The notes under the pieces: model-generated
Told to the model about the DNA's origin: nothing
The model's input: the letters and a program-made list of their open reading frames with translations, nothing else
Databases searched by the model: none
DNA from: CAYMEV01 sp964431655 [NCBI: uncultured bacterium]
GTDB taxonomy: Bacteria > CAYMEV01
DNA: 48,396 nucleotides
Assembly (NCBI GenBank): GCA_964431655.1
Contig: CAYSKJ010000004.1
Span: 1 to 48,396, forward strand
Direction: 5' to 3'
Position numbers and translations under genes: made by a program
Shown: positions 1 through 9,129 of the stretch, piece after piece
Layout: each line of letters starts with the position of its first letter
How positions within the stretch are numbered: position 1 is the stretch's first letter

Positions 1-1
1 G

Positions 2-43
2 GGGACATTTCTAATTTGGTAAAAAAGGGACATTTCTATTTTG
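2..43. repeat. paired 17-bp direct repeats, probable insertion-sequence end
   Basis: Two near-identical copies of a 17-bp motif beginning GGGACATTTCTA lie at 2-18 and 27-43, one mismatch apart and 25 bp in period. Motifs of this kind often occur at the ends of transposable elements, where they act as transposase binding sites. They sit at the very edge of the window, so the element they belong to is probably outside it. The assignment to a particular family is not possible from this stretch. Confidence 0.35.
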
Positions 44-366
44 TTTTGACAAAACAATGCTTTTTCGTTGATTATATTCAGAAAATATGGTATAGTCCTT
101 TTTGTAATAAAACAAATGTTAATACCTCGATTAATATTTAATTCGTTTATTATAAATACTGCTATATTTATAATTTAACAATAAATTCTTTTAATCCTTG
201 TTTATCCTCTTTATTGGATATTTTTATATAGCTATTAAATATCTAAATTTTTGAAATTATATTGTATTTATGCTGAAATAACTGAAACTTCATTATTTTC
301 TTGAAATTAATTTGCAATATAAATATTGTTTATTAGTGTCATAATATTTATTTAGGAGTAAAAGCC
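44..366. other. AT-rich intergenic stretch, no gene seen
   Basis: About 320 bases, very rich in A and T, with stop codons in all frames. The only recognisable element is a Shine-Dalgarno-like TAGGAG at 353-358, well placed for the ATG at 367. No hairpin with a T-run was noticed. Confidence 0.5.
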
Positions 367-1512
367 ATGTTTAAAAGAAGCTCGGATCTTGATAAGGGTG
401 ATTCCTCGTCAGTTTTTTTAATTCTGAACAATGAGCAGATAAAAAAATTAAAGAACAGCAAAGAATATGAATTTTTCAGGTGTATCTATGAAAATATCCC
501 TGTAAATATTTTTGCTCCTTTATACCAGAATGTGCCCAGCAGGCCCAATGCCTCCATAAGGGCAATGATATCCGCACTCATGCTCAAAAGACACAATAAC
601 TGGACCTATGATGAATTACTCCGGGAGATAGAATTCAATGTGCTTACCAGGTCTGCTCTTGGGCTTTTTGATCTTTTCACAATCCCGTTTTCCCTTGCAA
701 CAATATTCAATTTTCAGAATAAGATAATGGATTATTATGTTGAAACAGGAAAGAACCTTCTTCTTGAGGTCTATGACAGGCTCATTGATATTAACAAGAA
801 AAGGCTCTCCAAGGATATCAGGAACAGCCTTCTCAGCTGCCTGCTATCCTACTCTGATATAATACGGGAGTATAATCTCCAGCTCCTGGTGGAAATTATA
901 AGGAGGGTGCACACCGGCCTGCCTGAGGAGGACAAACAGAAATATAAGGGCAGTTTTATAAAGTATCTGGAAAAGACAGCTTCCAAGTTCGTGACTTTTC
1001 TAAAACCCGAGGACCTTTACGAAGAGCTGGTGGGCATAAAACAGATGTATAGCCTGATAAACAGCGAGTTGCTGGACAGGATAAAGGATAAGGACATTAA
1101 GATGAATTTTATGAGGGCATTTGATCACCACTTCACCATTGAAAACGGTGAAATAGCTGTTAAGGAATATTCATTGCTTAACAGCGCCTTTTCTGAAGCA
1201 TCTTCGATCTCTCCAAGGAGAAAAGCTGACTCTGAGAGAGAGGGAAGCGGTCCTTTCTCAGGGCTGAAAAAATCCCCACGAAGAAACAGGGATTCATCAA
1301 GGAAGAGAAATATCATAAAATTTAATATAGGAAAGAACAGGAGCAACAATTTTGAGGTTTCCTGCCCGTATCAGACAGCAATAGCCGTACCAACAAAGAA
1401 GGGTTTCAAGGCTGTACTGGAAAAAGAAATATGTGAAACATGCAAAGATAAAAACCAGTGCAGATCGGTACCTACAAAAAAGGGCAGGACTATTTATTTT
1501 TTCAATATTTGA
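367..1512 (+). pseudogene. IS1182-like transposase, internally deleted and truncated
   Basis: The N-terminal part (residues about 40-110: SRPNASIRAMISALMLKR, then WTYDELLREI and a conserved LG-F-L segment) resembles the DUF772 domain of IS1182-family transposases. The last 60 residues (VSCPYQ, PTKKGFKAV, CETCKDKNQC, PTKKGR) resemble the cysteine-containing C-terminal region of the same family. The catalytic DDE core that should lie between them is absent. A short basic, serine-rich stretch around residues 280-318 takes its place, and the frame stops at 381 residues where intact members are usually 450-600. It is therefore probably an inactive remnant, although the reading frame is open. The start has a TAGGAG site upstream. 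The family assignment is from motif memory and fairly confident; the claim of inactivity is inference. Confidence 0.65.
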
Positions 1513-1636
1513 TCAGTAAACACCGGATAACCAGGCCCTCGATATGCCTATTCTGTTTTGCACGAACCGTATATCAATACCGGCCTGATTTGAAAGACAT
1601 TCAATTATAGATATGCAGAAGAATTGTACGGCTGGA

Positions 1637-2422
1637 TTATCCCAGTTCCCTTAGATACCCGGTTATAATCCTTCTGGCATCTTCATAGGAAAGCGGGGGG
1701 CCAAATCCAAGCTCTCTGCCGTTAATATATATGCCGTCCGTGATTCCCCATTCCTGCACATCTTCAGCTCTCATGGTGTCAATCCCGGAAAATTCTACTT
1801 TTTCAGCAAATTCCGAAGCAGCTTTTTTAAAGGCTTCGAATGTCAGATAGTTCGCAGGGCACCAGCCGTTTGAAAAAGCAGTAACCAGGACCTTATCAGG
1901 TTTTGTGTCCTGTTTTACCCTGGGCTTGCGCCATTCTGGCGCCTGTACGCCGGCAACAAAAGGTTTCCATACCAGTTCCAGCGTACCCTTCGTATCAGCG
2001 ACTGCATATCCAAATTTCTTATAGAAAGATGACTGCATCCAGTATGGTTCGGTTAATCCCCAGGCTGCCATACCCTTTGCGCCCCTGCTTTTTGCATCTT
2101 CCTCAGCGCAAAGGAGCAGTGCCTTCCCCATGCCCCTTTTCTGCCGGTTGCCAATACCCTTGTCATAACCATAGACCCAGATACAGGTTATCAGGTATAT
2201 CCCGTCGCCCTGGATGAAGCTATACTTTGAAGGAATATACTGTATCATCCCGCAGGGCGTGCCATCATCATCAATTGCCACTTTGGCTCCCAGGCCATGC
2301 TTTTCCATATATTCAAACCAGGCCCTTCTAAAAGCCCCTGCTCTCTGCATATCCTCTGACCAGTCTTCAAAACAGCATGCAAAGCCCGGATATGTGTCTT
2401 CTGTAACATCTTTTATCTGCAT
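1637..2422 (-). CDS. GNAT acetyltransferase with C-terminal YoaP-like domain
   Basis: A 261-residue protein. Residues 1-155 look like a GNAT acyl-CoA N-acyltransferase: a beta-strand segment (YLITCIWVYGYDKGIG), then the acetyl-CoA loop region (RQKRGMGKALLLCAEEDAKSRGAKGMA), and an aromatic end (SSFYKKFGY). Residues 175-261 match the YoaP-like extension (KVLVTAFSNGWCPANYLTFEAFKKAA, and ITDGIYINGRELGFGPPLSYEDARRII), a thioredoxin-like appendage found behind some GNAT domains. The acceptor substrate is unknown. An AGGAGG ribosome binding site precedes the ATG. The gene stands alone between the transposase remnant and thrS. Family assignment is good; the function is open. Confidence 0.8.
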   Translation of the reverse strand: MQIKDVTEDTYPGFACCFEDWSEDMQRAGAFRRAWFEYMEKHGLGAKVAIDDDGTPCGMIQYIPSKYSFIQGDGIYLITCIWVYGYDKGIGNRQKRGMGKALLLCAEEDAKSRGAKGMAAWGLTEPYWMQSSFYKKFGYAVADTKGTLELVWKPFVAGVQAPEWRKPRVKQDTKPDKVLVTAFSNGWCPANYLTFEAFKKAASEFAEKVEFSGIDTMRAEDVQEWGITDGIYINGRELGFGPPLSYEDARRIITGYLRELG

Positions 2423-2553
2423 CTTTGCCCTCCTTCATGTATGCTTCTGCTTAATCTGTTGATTTTATCCCAATGCAATCATCCTAAGGAATAATTATCT
2501 AAACAAAGCCTGCCATATATTAATTTCCCATATTCTATGCTTAATACAACCAG

Positions 2554-2569
2554 TGTCAATATTTTGACA
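2554..2569. promoter_or_regulatory. palindrome upstream of thrS, containing a -35-like TTGACA
   Basis: The sequence TGTCAA-TATT-TTGACA is a perfect inverted repeat. Its right arm reads as a consensus -35 hexamer for thrS, but the -10 at the expected distance (GATATC) matches only half of the consensus. It may be a promoter with an operator, or chance in AT-rich DNA. No T-box-like structure was recognised in the 2423-2681 gap. Confidence 0.3.
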
Positions 2570-2681
2570 TTAACTTGAAAGTCTCAGATATCCGCTTCTT
2601 TCTTTATTATCTTTACTTATGCTGATGCATATATTACAATTGAACCAGAAAGAATTTAATACATTAACGAGGGCGATAAGT

Positions 2682-4604
2682 ATGATTAAAATAGTATTAC
2701 CCGATAATTCAGTCAGGGAGATCGAGCCTGCATCCGCCGGGGAGATTGCTGGAAGCATCAGCAACCGTCTTAAAAATGAAGCCCTGGCGGCAATCTATAA
2801 TGGAAAGGCCATTGATTTGGACACCAGGATTGACAAGGATGGAGAACTTGAATTTCTCACCTTTGAAGATGAGAAGGGAAAGGATATTTTCTGGCATTCC
2901 TCAAGCCATATAATGGCCCAGGCTGTAAAAGAGCTTTTCCCCGGTACCAGAATTGCAATAGGCCCGGCTATTGATAATGGTTTTTATTATGACTTTGACA
3001 GGGATGAAGCTTTTACCGAATCAGACCTGGAAAAGATAGAGAAAAGGATGCATGAAATTGCAGGCCAGAAACAGGTCTTCAAAAGAAAGGTGCTTGAAAG
3101 AAACGAGGCATTGGAGTTTTTCAAAAATATCAATGAAGATTATAAGGTAGAGCTGATATCCGAGCTCCCCGACGGCCAGGAGATAAGCATATATACGGTC
3201 GGAAGCTTTACTGACCTTTGCAGGGGACCCCATATTCCCGATACTGGATATGTTAAAAAATTCAAGCTTCTTAGCATTGCCGGAGCATACTGGAGAGGGG
3301 ATTCTGAAAAGAAGATGCTTCAGCGCATATACGGGATATCTTTTCCAAAGGCCAAGATGCTCAAGGAATACCTGGATTTCCTGGAAGAGGCAAAAAAACG
3401 TGATCACAGGAAACTTGGCAAAGAGCTTGAGCTGTTCATGTTTGATGATAAAGTGGGGCAGGGCCTTCCCATATGGCTTCCAAAAGGCGCGCTGATGAGG
3501 AAAATAATAGAAGATTTCTGGAAAAATGAGCACCTGAGGCATGGGTACCAGCTTTTGAATACCCCACATATCGGGAAAAGCGAACTTTGGGAGACCAGCG
3601 GCCACCTGGACTTCTACAGGGATTCCATGTATTCAGCTATAAAGATTGATGATGTGGATTATTATGCAAAGCCTATGAACTGCCCGTTCCACCTGTCCGT
3701 ATATAAGAACAGCCTTCACAGCTACAGGGATCTTCCCTTAAAATACGCTGAGCTCGGGACGGTATACAGGTATGAACTATCAGGAGCACTGCACGGACTC
3801 CTTCGGGTAAGGGGCTTTACCCAGGATGATGCGCATATCATAGTCACACCGGAACAGCTGGAGGAGGAGATAATCAGGACTGTTGATTTTTCCATTTACA
3901 TGCTTAGGTCCTTCGGACTTAACCAATTTGACATATATATATCCACAAAACCGGAGAAGTACCACGGAACCGACGAGGAATGGGAAACCACGACCAAATC
4001 CCTTGAGACAGCCCTGGAGAAAAACAGCCTTGATTACAGGTATGACGTGGGAGGGGGAGTCTTTTACGGCCCCAAGATCGACATCAAGGTAAAGGACGTG
4101 CTCGGAAGAACCTGGCAGTGTTCAACCATACAGTTTGATTTTAACCTTCCGACAAAATTTGATATGACCTATATAGGGGAGGATGGCCATGAACACAAGC
4201 CCTATGTGATTCACAGGGCACTCCTGGGCTCTTTGGAAAGGTTTTTCGGAGTTCTGATTGAGCATTATGCCGGCCGGTTCCCGACATGGCTTGCCCCTGT
4301 TCAGGCAGTAATAATACCTGTTTCGGATAAATACGAGGATTTTGCCAGAAAGGCCTATGACAGTTTTATTAAAGAGAATATCAGGACAAACCTGGATAAC
4401 CGGAGTTCAAAGGTCGGCTACAAGATACATGAGGCAGAAGAACAAAAAATCCCGTATATAATGGTACTTGGAGAAAAAGAGCAGAACGGGGGGGATTTTC
4501 CCGTTAGAAAATCCGGAAGAATAGACCTTGGAACCATGAATATGAAAGACATCATAGACCGGATTAAATATGAAGACTCCGTGCATAAAGATATTGCAGT
4601 ATAG
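2682..4604 (+). CDS. thrS: threonyl-tRNA synthetase
   Basis: Charges tRNA-Thr with threonine in the cytoplasm. The 640-residue length matches the usual 640-645. Domains in order: TGS (1-60), the editing/SAD domain with HSSSH and later RGPHIPDTG, the class II catalytic core (about 240-535) with the zinc-site region AKPMNCPFH, motif 2 around YRYELSGALHGLLRVRGFTQDD, motif 3 around HRALLGSLERF, and the anticodon-binding domain at the end (IPYIMVLGEKE). The ATG at 2682 is chosen because GAGGG lies 8 bases upstream and MIKIVLPD is the typical start of the TGS domain. An in-frame ATG at 2619 would add 21 non-homologous residues. It converges on the PAS gene. Confidence 0.97.
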   Translation: MIKIVLPDNSVREIEPASAGEIAGSISNRLKNEALAAIYNGKAIDLDTRIDKDGELEFLTFEDEKGKDIFWHSSSHIMAQAVKELFPGTRIAIGPAIDNGFYYDFDRDEAFTESDLEKIEKRMHEIAGQKQVFKRKVLERNEALEFFKNINEDYKVELISELPDGQEISIYTVGSFTDLCRGPHIPDTGYVKKFKLLSIAGAYWRGDSEKKMLQRIYGISFPKAKMLKEYLDFLEEAKKRDHRKLGKELELFMFDDKVGQGLPIWLPKGALMRKIIEDFWKNEHLRHGYQLLNTPHIGKSELWETSGHLDFYRDSMYSAIKIDDVDYYAKPMNCPFHLSVYKNSLHSYRDLPLKYAELGTVYRYELSGALHGLLRVRGFTQDDAHIIVTPEQLEEEIIRTVDFSIYMLRSFGLNQFDIYISTKPEKYHGTDEEWETTTKSLETALEKNSLDYRYDVGGGVFYGPKIDIKVKDVLGRTWQCSTIQFDFNLPTKFDMTYIGEDGHEHKPYVIHRALLGSLERFFGVLIEHYAGRFPTWLAPVQAVIIPVSDKYEDFARKAYDSFIKENIRTNLDNRSSKVGYKIHEAEEQKIPYIMVLGEKEQNGGDFPVRKSGRIDLGTMNMKDIIDRIKYEDSVHKDIAV

Positions 4605-4612
4605 AGCCTTTT

Positions 4613-4633
4613 TCCGGGCTCAATGCGCCCGGA
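4613..4633. terminator. hairpin between convergent thrS and PAS gene
   Basis: TCCGGGC and GCCCGGA form a perfect 7-bp GC-rich stem with a 7-base loop, placed just past the thrS stop and overlapping the last codons of the PAS gene. Neither strand has a T-run after the stem, so it is not a classical intrinsic terminator. A bidirectional transcript-end hairpin is the likely role. Confidence 0.4.
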
Positions 4634-5720
4634 TATGATCCTGGTCAGCCTCCCTGATCAGTATAACCAATCCTCTGATCGTTCCGTCTTGGGAAACGAC
4701 GGGGGCAGCATCCCAGGATACATGTACCTCACTTTTGTCCTTTCTGACAAGGACAGCGGAATCACGAAACGTCACGGGGGATCTATCCCTGAGGACCCGG
4801 CCTGCAATGCCCTTGACAGCCTGCCTGGTTTCTGCATCCTGAATGGTGATATGGCTCTCAAAGGACTTGCCTGCCAGCTCACTGTTCTTGTAGCCTGTAA
4901 GATTTTCAGCTGAGGGGTTCATCCTGCTTATAATGCCCTTTTCATCCGTGCATATAACAGCCTCGGGGATACAGCTGAAAATGTCCAGAAGATCGCTTTC
5001 GCCTCCGGATAGCCTGTTAACCTGGGATGTAATATCAGCAATTACAGCAACAAAAACCGGTTTATTGCATATGTCCGCCCTTGGGATTATCTCTGCCTTA
5101 AAGTACCTGTTGTCACCGGGTATAGGCGACCCATACTCTATTAATACCCTTTCACCGGTATCTCTGGCCTTATTTAATGCATCCTCAAATAATCGCCAGA
5201 TATCACTGCTGAAAACCTCATCAATTCTTTTATTCAAAAAGGATTCCTTGGGCATAAAGAGATTCTTCTCGTCATTGACCCATACATTGCGGAAACAGTG
5301 GGCTGAGTCAATTTCAAATATGATGTCGTTTATTGTGGATAGTAGAATATTAAGCCTGGCGAGCCTGTGCATGTGATTCGATATATCACTGGCGAGCAGA
5401 ACGATTAAATTTTCATCGGGCGAGAATACACTTACTTTATAATGCTTTTTAGCAGAATCAGAATAATATTCAAATTCCCCCGGCCCCGTCCCGGCAGCAA
5501 CATCCCTGATAAGTTCCATTTCAGCTTCATTGAAGTTCTCTATCTTCTTTAATTTTACGCCTGATACCGATTCCCAGGAAAGGCTCAACAGATTCCCAAA
5601 GGCGGGATTTATCTCAATAAATTCAAATTGAGATTCATTGGTATTTTCACAATGAACCTTAAGAAATGCATAGCCGAGAGGGGACTGCCTCATAATCAGC
5701 TGGAAAAGGCCCTCATTCAT
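4620..5720 (-). CDS. triple PAS-domain protein without output domain
   Basis: A 366-residue soluble protein. Three PAS-type segments can be seen: about 5-120 (LGYAFLKV, FIEINPAFGNLL), 120-235 (INDIIFEID, ending in FVAVIADITSQ) and 245-360 (IPEAVICTDEKGIISRMNPSAENLTGY, ending in RGLVILIREAD). The last is the most canonical. No kinase, GGDEF, HTH or methyl-accepting segment follows, so it may be a sensor that acts through a partner, or a ligand-binding protein. It follows the dodecin gene after 21 bases on the same strand, probably as one transcript. The ligand is unknown. Good confidence for PAS, none for the pathway. Confidence 0.75.
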   Translation of the reverse strand: MNEGLFQLIMRQSPLGYAFLKVHCENTNESQFEFIEINPAFGNLLSLSWESVSGVKLKKIENFNEAEMELIRDVAAGTGPGEFEYYSDSAKKHYKVSVFSPDENLIVLLASDISNHMHRLARLNILLSTINDIIFEIDSAHCFRNVWVNDEKNLFMPKESFLNKRIDEVFSSDIWRLFEDALNKARDTGERVLIEYGSPIPGDNRYFKAEIIPRADICNKPVFVAVIADITSQVNRLSGGESDLLDIFSCIPEAVICTDEKGIISRMNPSAENLTGYKNSELAGKSFESHITIQDAETRQAVKGIAGRVLRDRSPVTFRDSAVLVRKDKSEVHVSWDAAPVVSQDGTIRGLVILIREADQDHIRAH

Positions 5721-5741
5721 GAACTTTGCCTGGTTTGACGA

Positions 5742-5945
5742 TTAATCCGCAAGGATAAAAGTAATAACCAGGGTAACACGGTATTCGGTTATTTTGCCTT
5801 CCTCAATCACCAGCTGCTGGTCTTTTATCCAGGCTCCCCTGACATTCTGCAGGGTTTTATTTGCCCTTTGTATCCCCTTTTTAATGGCATCATCAAAGCT
5901 CTTGGGTGAAGAAGCTATAATTTCTGAGACTTTTGCAACAGACAT
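5742..5945 (-). CDS. dodecin family protein
   Basis: A 67-residue protein with the features of dodecins: KVSEIIASSPKSFDDAIKKGI at the N-terminus, then RANKTLQNVRGAWIKDQQ and the closing strand YRVTLVITFIL. Dodecins form hollow dodecamers; many store flavin or coenzyme A. The tryptophan that stacks on the flavin in flavin-binding members is present (GAWIKDQ). A strong AGGAGGTT ribosome binding site lies upstream. It heads a small unit with the PAS protein, so flavin handling and PAS sensing may be connected; that link is inference. Confidence 0.85.
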   Translation of the reverse strand: MSVAKVSEIIASSPKSFDDAIKKGIQRANKTLQNVRGAWIKDQQLVIEEGKITEYRVTLVITFILAD

Positions 5946-5967
5946 TAAATGAACCTCCTTTTTTTAT

Positions 5968-5976
5968 ATTATATCA
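5968..5976 (-). promoter_or_regulatory. extended -10 promoter of the dodecin-PAS unit
   Basis: Read on the minus strand, TGATATAAT is a perfect extended -10 (TG, one base, TATAAT). It would start transcription near 5961, leaving a leader of about 15 bases that contains the AGGAGG site. The -35 region is poor, which is common for extended -10 promoters. Confidence 0.55.
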
Positions 5977-6050
5977 GAGAGAAAGTAAAAAACCAGAATT
6001 ATCTATGTTTTTTTATTCTATTTTGTTCTTAAAAATATTCGTGTTTTGTG

Positions 6051-6056
6051 TATAAT
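6051..6056 (+). promoter_or_regulatory. -10 element close to the heparinase start
   Basis: A consensus TATAAT ends nine bases before the ATG at 6066. Transcription would begin about three bases before the start codon, leaving no room for a ribosome binding site. No convincing -35 was found at 16-18 bases. This resembles the speD and coaB promoters but is weaker. Confidence 0.4.
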
Positions 6057-6065
6057 GTCCTGACT

Positions 6066-7838
6066 ATGGCAAATATAATAAATCTTTTTTCAAGAGCGTC
6101 CTTCAGGCTTAAACAGCTCTATAAAGCCTGCAAGCTGAAGAAAAATGCCTATGCACCCACCCCTCTGCATAATATCTGGAATACTGAAATATCAGGCAGT
6201 TTCCTGGCATTAAAAAGGGAGTTTTATGGTATTTTCGGCTGCAGGATTAAATTAAGAGATATAAACTGGCATATTGACTCCAAGTCCGGCTATGAGTGGC
6301 CGATAATACCCTTTTACAGGCAGAATTTCAGGAAATTCTTCAATAAGGATATAGATATAAAATTCCCCTGGGAGGTATCAAGGCTCTATTTTCTCACGGA
6401 TATAGCAGGACAATGCCTCGCTGATGAAGGCGGATCAGGCCTTGAAGAATATAAGAGAATCCTTTTAGAATGGGACAGGGCAAATCCCTTCCTTATGGGA
6501 GTAAACTGGTTCAGCACCCTGGATGTTGCAGTCAGGGCTGTAAATATCATAATATCCTCCTGTATCATCAGCCCCTTCCTGGAAAAAGACAATGATTTTT
6601 GCCAGAAGCTCTCGGTATTACTGCTAAAACACATGTATTACATAGCTGAATTTTTTGAGGATATTGATAATAACCATAAAATATCCTGCTTAACCGGTCT
6701 TCTATTTCTATCACTTTGCCTGAAAGATCACCCATTATCCCCCCGTCACTTTGAAAAATCCCGCCTGGGCCTAATTGAATGCATGGAAAAACAGGTGTAT
6801 GAAGATGGAGCTGATTATGAGGGGGCATTGCCCTATCACAGGTATGTACTTGAATTATTCGGATATTCAGCCATTATCTGCCTTTCAAAAAATATTGACC
6901 TGGGCAGGGAATTCTATAAAAAACTCTTTAAAATGTTTGAGTATACCTCAGCATATATCGATAAAAGAGGGAATGCCCCCCAGATAGGCGACAATGACAG
7001 CGGAAGGGTCGCTATTTTTCTGGAAACCGGGGAGCATGATCACTCTTACCTCTTTGACATCGCCGAAACGATCTTTGACTTCAAATTCCCCGCCAGAAAA
7101 AGGACATTTAAGCAATTCCTTCCCAAAATCCAGCAAAAGATCAGATTAAAGGATTTGGGGCTTAGTCCCAGGGATACCCAAAACAGTATTGCTTTTGAGC
7201 ATATGGGGGCATATATGCTTAAAAACAGCAATTTTAGCGTATTCATTGTCTGTTTTCCGACATTGAGGGTTCCCAGCCAGCACTATCACCTGGATACGGG
7301 AAGCTTCACCCTGTCATACCGGGGATTCCAGATTGCTGTGGACCCGGGAAGCTATTGCTATACCAGCAATGTTATTATGCGCAAGCGCTTCCGTTCAAGG
7401 CTGATGCATAATATACCGGCAACAGCCCTTGAATATCAAAATGGCCCTCTGCCGGAAAGTATATGGAAGATGCAGCTTCCATATCATAATGAAAACATAT
7501 GCTTTGAGAAAAACAGGATAAGTTTTGAAATACACGGCATAGACTGCATGATTACAAGGATTATATATCTGGGGGATGATAATATTATAATTCGGGACAG
7601 CTCTGAATCTGATATAGTATCCCTTCTACATCTCCATCCCGGTATAAAGACGATAGTGGAAAAAGATAAAGCATCCCTGGCCATAGAAGGAGCTCTTGAA
7701 GCAAAGATTGCCTCAAACAGCGGGATACAGATTGGGGAATACGAATACAGCCCCGGATACGGAGTAAAAATACCCGCAGAACGCATAATTGCAGGACCTG
7801 GAAAAGAAATTGAATTAATCATGAGTTTCTCTGCTTAG
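6066..7838 (+). CDS. heparinase II/III family protein
   Basis: A 590-residue protein with the two-part plan of the family. Residues about 1-330 are an alpha-helical barrel region, with the family segment HKISCLTGLLFLS, the stretch EDGADYEGALPYHRYVLELF and the segment GNAPQIGDNDSGRV. The C-terminal half is the beta-rich heparinase II/III domain (SQHYHLDTGSFTLSYRGFQIAVDPGSYCY). Members either cleave uronic-acid polysaccharides or act near capsule and exopolysaccharide genes. No signal peptide is obvious. The ATG at 6066 is preferred because a GTG at 6048 lies upstream of the probable transcription start. The 3' end is duplicated at 11337-11428 on the far side of the purEK segment. Confidence 0.78.
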   Translation: MANIINLFSRASFRLKQLYKACKLKKNAYAPTPLHNIWNTEISGSFLALKREFYGIFGCRIKLRDINWHIDSKSGYEWPIIPFYRQNFRKFFNKDIDIKFPWEVSRLYFLTDIAGQCLADEGGSGLEEYKRILLEWDRANPFLMGVNWFSTLDVAVRAVNIIISSCIISPFLEKDNDFCQKLSVLLLKHMYYIAEFFEDIDNNHKISCLTGLLFLSLCLKDHPLSPRHFEKSRLGLIECMEKQVYEDGADYEGALPYHRYVLELFGYSAIICLSKNIDLGREFYKKLFKMFEYTSAYIDKRGNAPQIGDNDSGRVAIFLETGEHDHSYLFDIAETIFDFKFPARKRTFKQFLPKIQQKIRLKDLGLSPRDTQNSIAFEHMGAYMLKNSNFSVFIVCFPTLRVPSQHYHLDTGSFTLSYRGFQIAVDPGSYCYTSNVIMRKRFRSRLMHNIPATALEYQNGPLPESIWKMQLPYHNENICFEKNRISFEIHGIDCMITRIIYLGDDNIIIRDSSESDIVSLLHLHPGIKTIVEKDKASLAIEGALEAKIASNSGIQIGEYEYSPGYGVKIPAERIIAGPGKEIELIMSFSA

Positions 7839-7893
7839 GCCATCAGGGCTTTTTTTACTGAATTCAGAGTGCATATTAACCCTGTTCTTCCTT
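7747..7893. repeat. direct repeat, left copy (heparinase 3' end and beyond)
   Basis: Positions 7747-7838 match 11337-11428 with three mismatches in 92 bp, up to and including the TAG stop of the heparinase gene. Past the stop the similarity continues in patches (CATCAG, TGCATATTAA, CCTGTTCT), which at the right copy is the 3' end of the methyltransferase gene. So the left copy also carries decayed remains of that gene's end. Together the copies bracket the transporter/purE/purK segment. Confidence 0.8.
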
Positions 7894-7942
7894 ATATAAA
7901 GGCGGCATCTATGTTGCTACATAGGGCGCTAATTCAATATTT

Positions 7943-9115
7943 TTAGAAATATTCATTTTTTCTTGATGTAATAAATTGATTAAGAAATAGTAAACTTCCC
8001 AAAAGGCTCAAAAAGCTTTCTAAAATAATTGCATAGAAAAATGAACCTGAAAAATCGTACAATATGCCTCCGCTAACAGGCCCGGCAATACCAGCGATAG
8101 CATATCCAATAAATACATAGGGATATACTATTCCGAGATTTTTCACTCCATATACTTGTGCCGTTTCTTTGGCAAAAAGAACAAAATTTCCTCCAAAACC
8201 GAATCCTATAAATGATGCAAGAATCAAATACGAAATATCCGAAAGTTTTAGAATATTCAGCAGAAAGATTGAAATTGATTGAAACATAAGAGCTAAAAAT
8301 ATGCTTAAACTGCCATCGTAATGGTCGCTGAAGAAACCCCAGATAAGTCTGCCTAAAAAGTTCGCAACGGCAAATAATGCAACACCCAGGACCAGAATGC
8401 TTTTTGAAATGTCATACTGACCGCCAATAATTTTTAAACTACCTATAATAAGCAATCCTGCAGAGGTTCCTAAGAATATACCGAGAATAAGTTTTTTAAA
8501 ATATTTTGTTTTAATAAATTGTGATACTTTAACTGGTTCCTCATAAGAGACTGTTCCATTTTGGGTTTGATAAAGAAATATTGAAAAAATAAAGATGACT
8601 AATCCGTAAGATAACCCAAATACTTTCAGTAAATGCAGTACATTGTAGCCTTTGTTAAGGATAATTTCGGATATTTCCGACATAAATAATGCGCCCAGAC
8701 CAAATCCGGCGGCTGATATGCCTGTAATAAGCCCTTTTTTTTTGGGAAACCATTGAACCGGTAAAGTGAGTGCGACCCAGTATCCGAAACCTGTAGCCAT
8801 TCCCCCCAAAACGCCTACTCCTAAAAGAACTAAGATAAATTTACCGTGTGAGAGACCAGCTAAAAAATACCCCGAAAAGAAGAGTAAACCAGCAATGTAT
8901 CCAAAATTACGGTGCTTTACCTTTTTTCCTATCTGCCCTACAAAAATCATTGTAACAGGAAAGATGGCAATAAGAGTTCCAAATATTATTTGTGACTGAG
9001 AAGCGGAAAAGTTATAGTTTTCAATTAGCTTCGATGCTATTATACTCCAAGCATAAACGCTACCGATACAAAGCATTATATTAAAAGAGGCAACAACAGT
9101 CAGATATTTTTTCAT
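7943..9115 (-). CDS. MFS transporter, oxalate/formate antiporter (OFA) type
   Basis: A 390-residue, very hydrophobic protein with about 12 membrane segments. The N-terminus (MKKYLTVVASFNIMLCIGSVYAWSII) and the later GFGYWVALTLPVQWFPKKKG stretch are typical of the OFA branch of the major facilitator superfamily, which exchanges small carboxylates. The substrate cannot be told from sequence. No strong ribosome binding site is visible. It is the last gene of an apparent purK-purE-transporter transcript, 14 bases after purE, so a link to purine supply or to a carboxylate/CO2-related metabolite can be imagined but is speculative. AT-rich codon use sets it apart from neighbours. Confidence 0.8.
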   Translation of the reverse strand: MKKYLTVVASFNIMLCIGSVYAWSIIASKLIENYNFSASQSQIIFGTLIAIFPVTMIFVGQIGKKVKHRNFGYIAGLLFFSGYFLAGLSHGKFILVLLGVGVLGGMATGFGYWVALTLPVQWFPKKKGLITGISAAGFGLGALFMSEISEIILNKGYNVLHLLKVFGLSYGLVIFIFSIFLYQTQNGTVSYEEPVKVSQFIKTKYFKKLILGIFLGTSAGLLIIGSLKIIGGQYDISKSILVLGVALFAVANFLGRLIWGFFSDHYDGSLSIFLALMFQSISIFLLNILKLSDISYLILASFIGFGFGGNFVLFAKETAQVYGVKNLGIVYPYVFIGYAIAGIAGPVSGGILYDFSGSFFYAIILESFLSLLGSLLFLNQFITSRKNEYF

Positions 9116-9129
9116 TTAATAATTCCCAG

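Noticed and set aside
2619-2681. Longer N-terminus for thrS
   Set aside because: No ribosome binding site, and the added residues are outside the TGS domain; the ATG at 2682 has GAGGG at good distance.
3021-3605. Long open frame antisense to thrS
   Set aside because: It lies wholly inside a conserved gene on the other strand and has no family resemblance or ribosome binding site.
7839-7870. Intrinsic terminator after the heparinase gene
   Set aside because: A T-run is present, but the stem before it has only about three base pairs.
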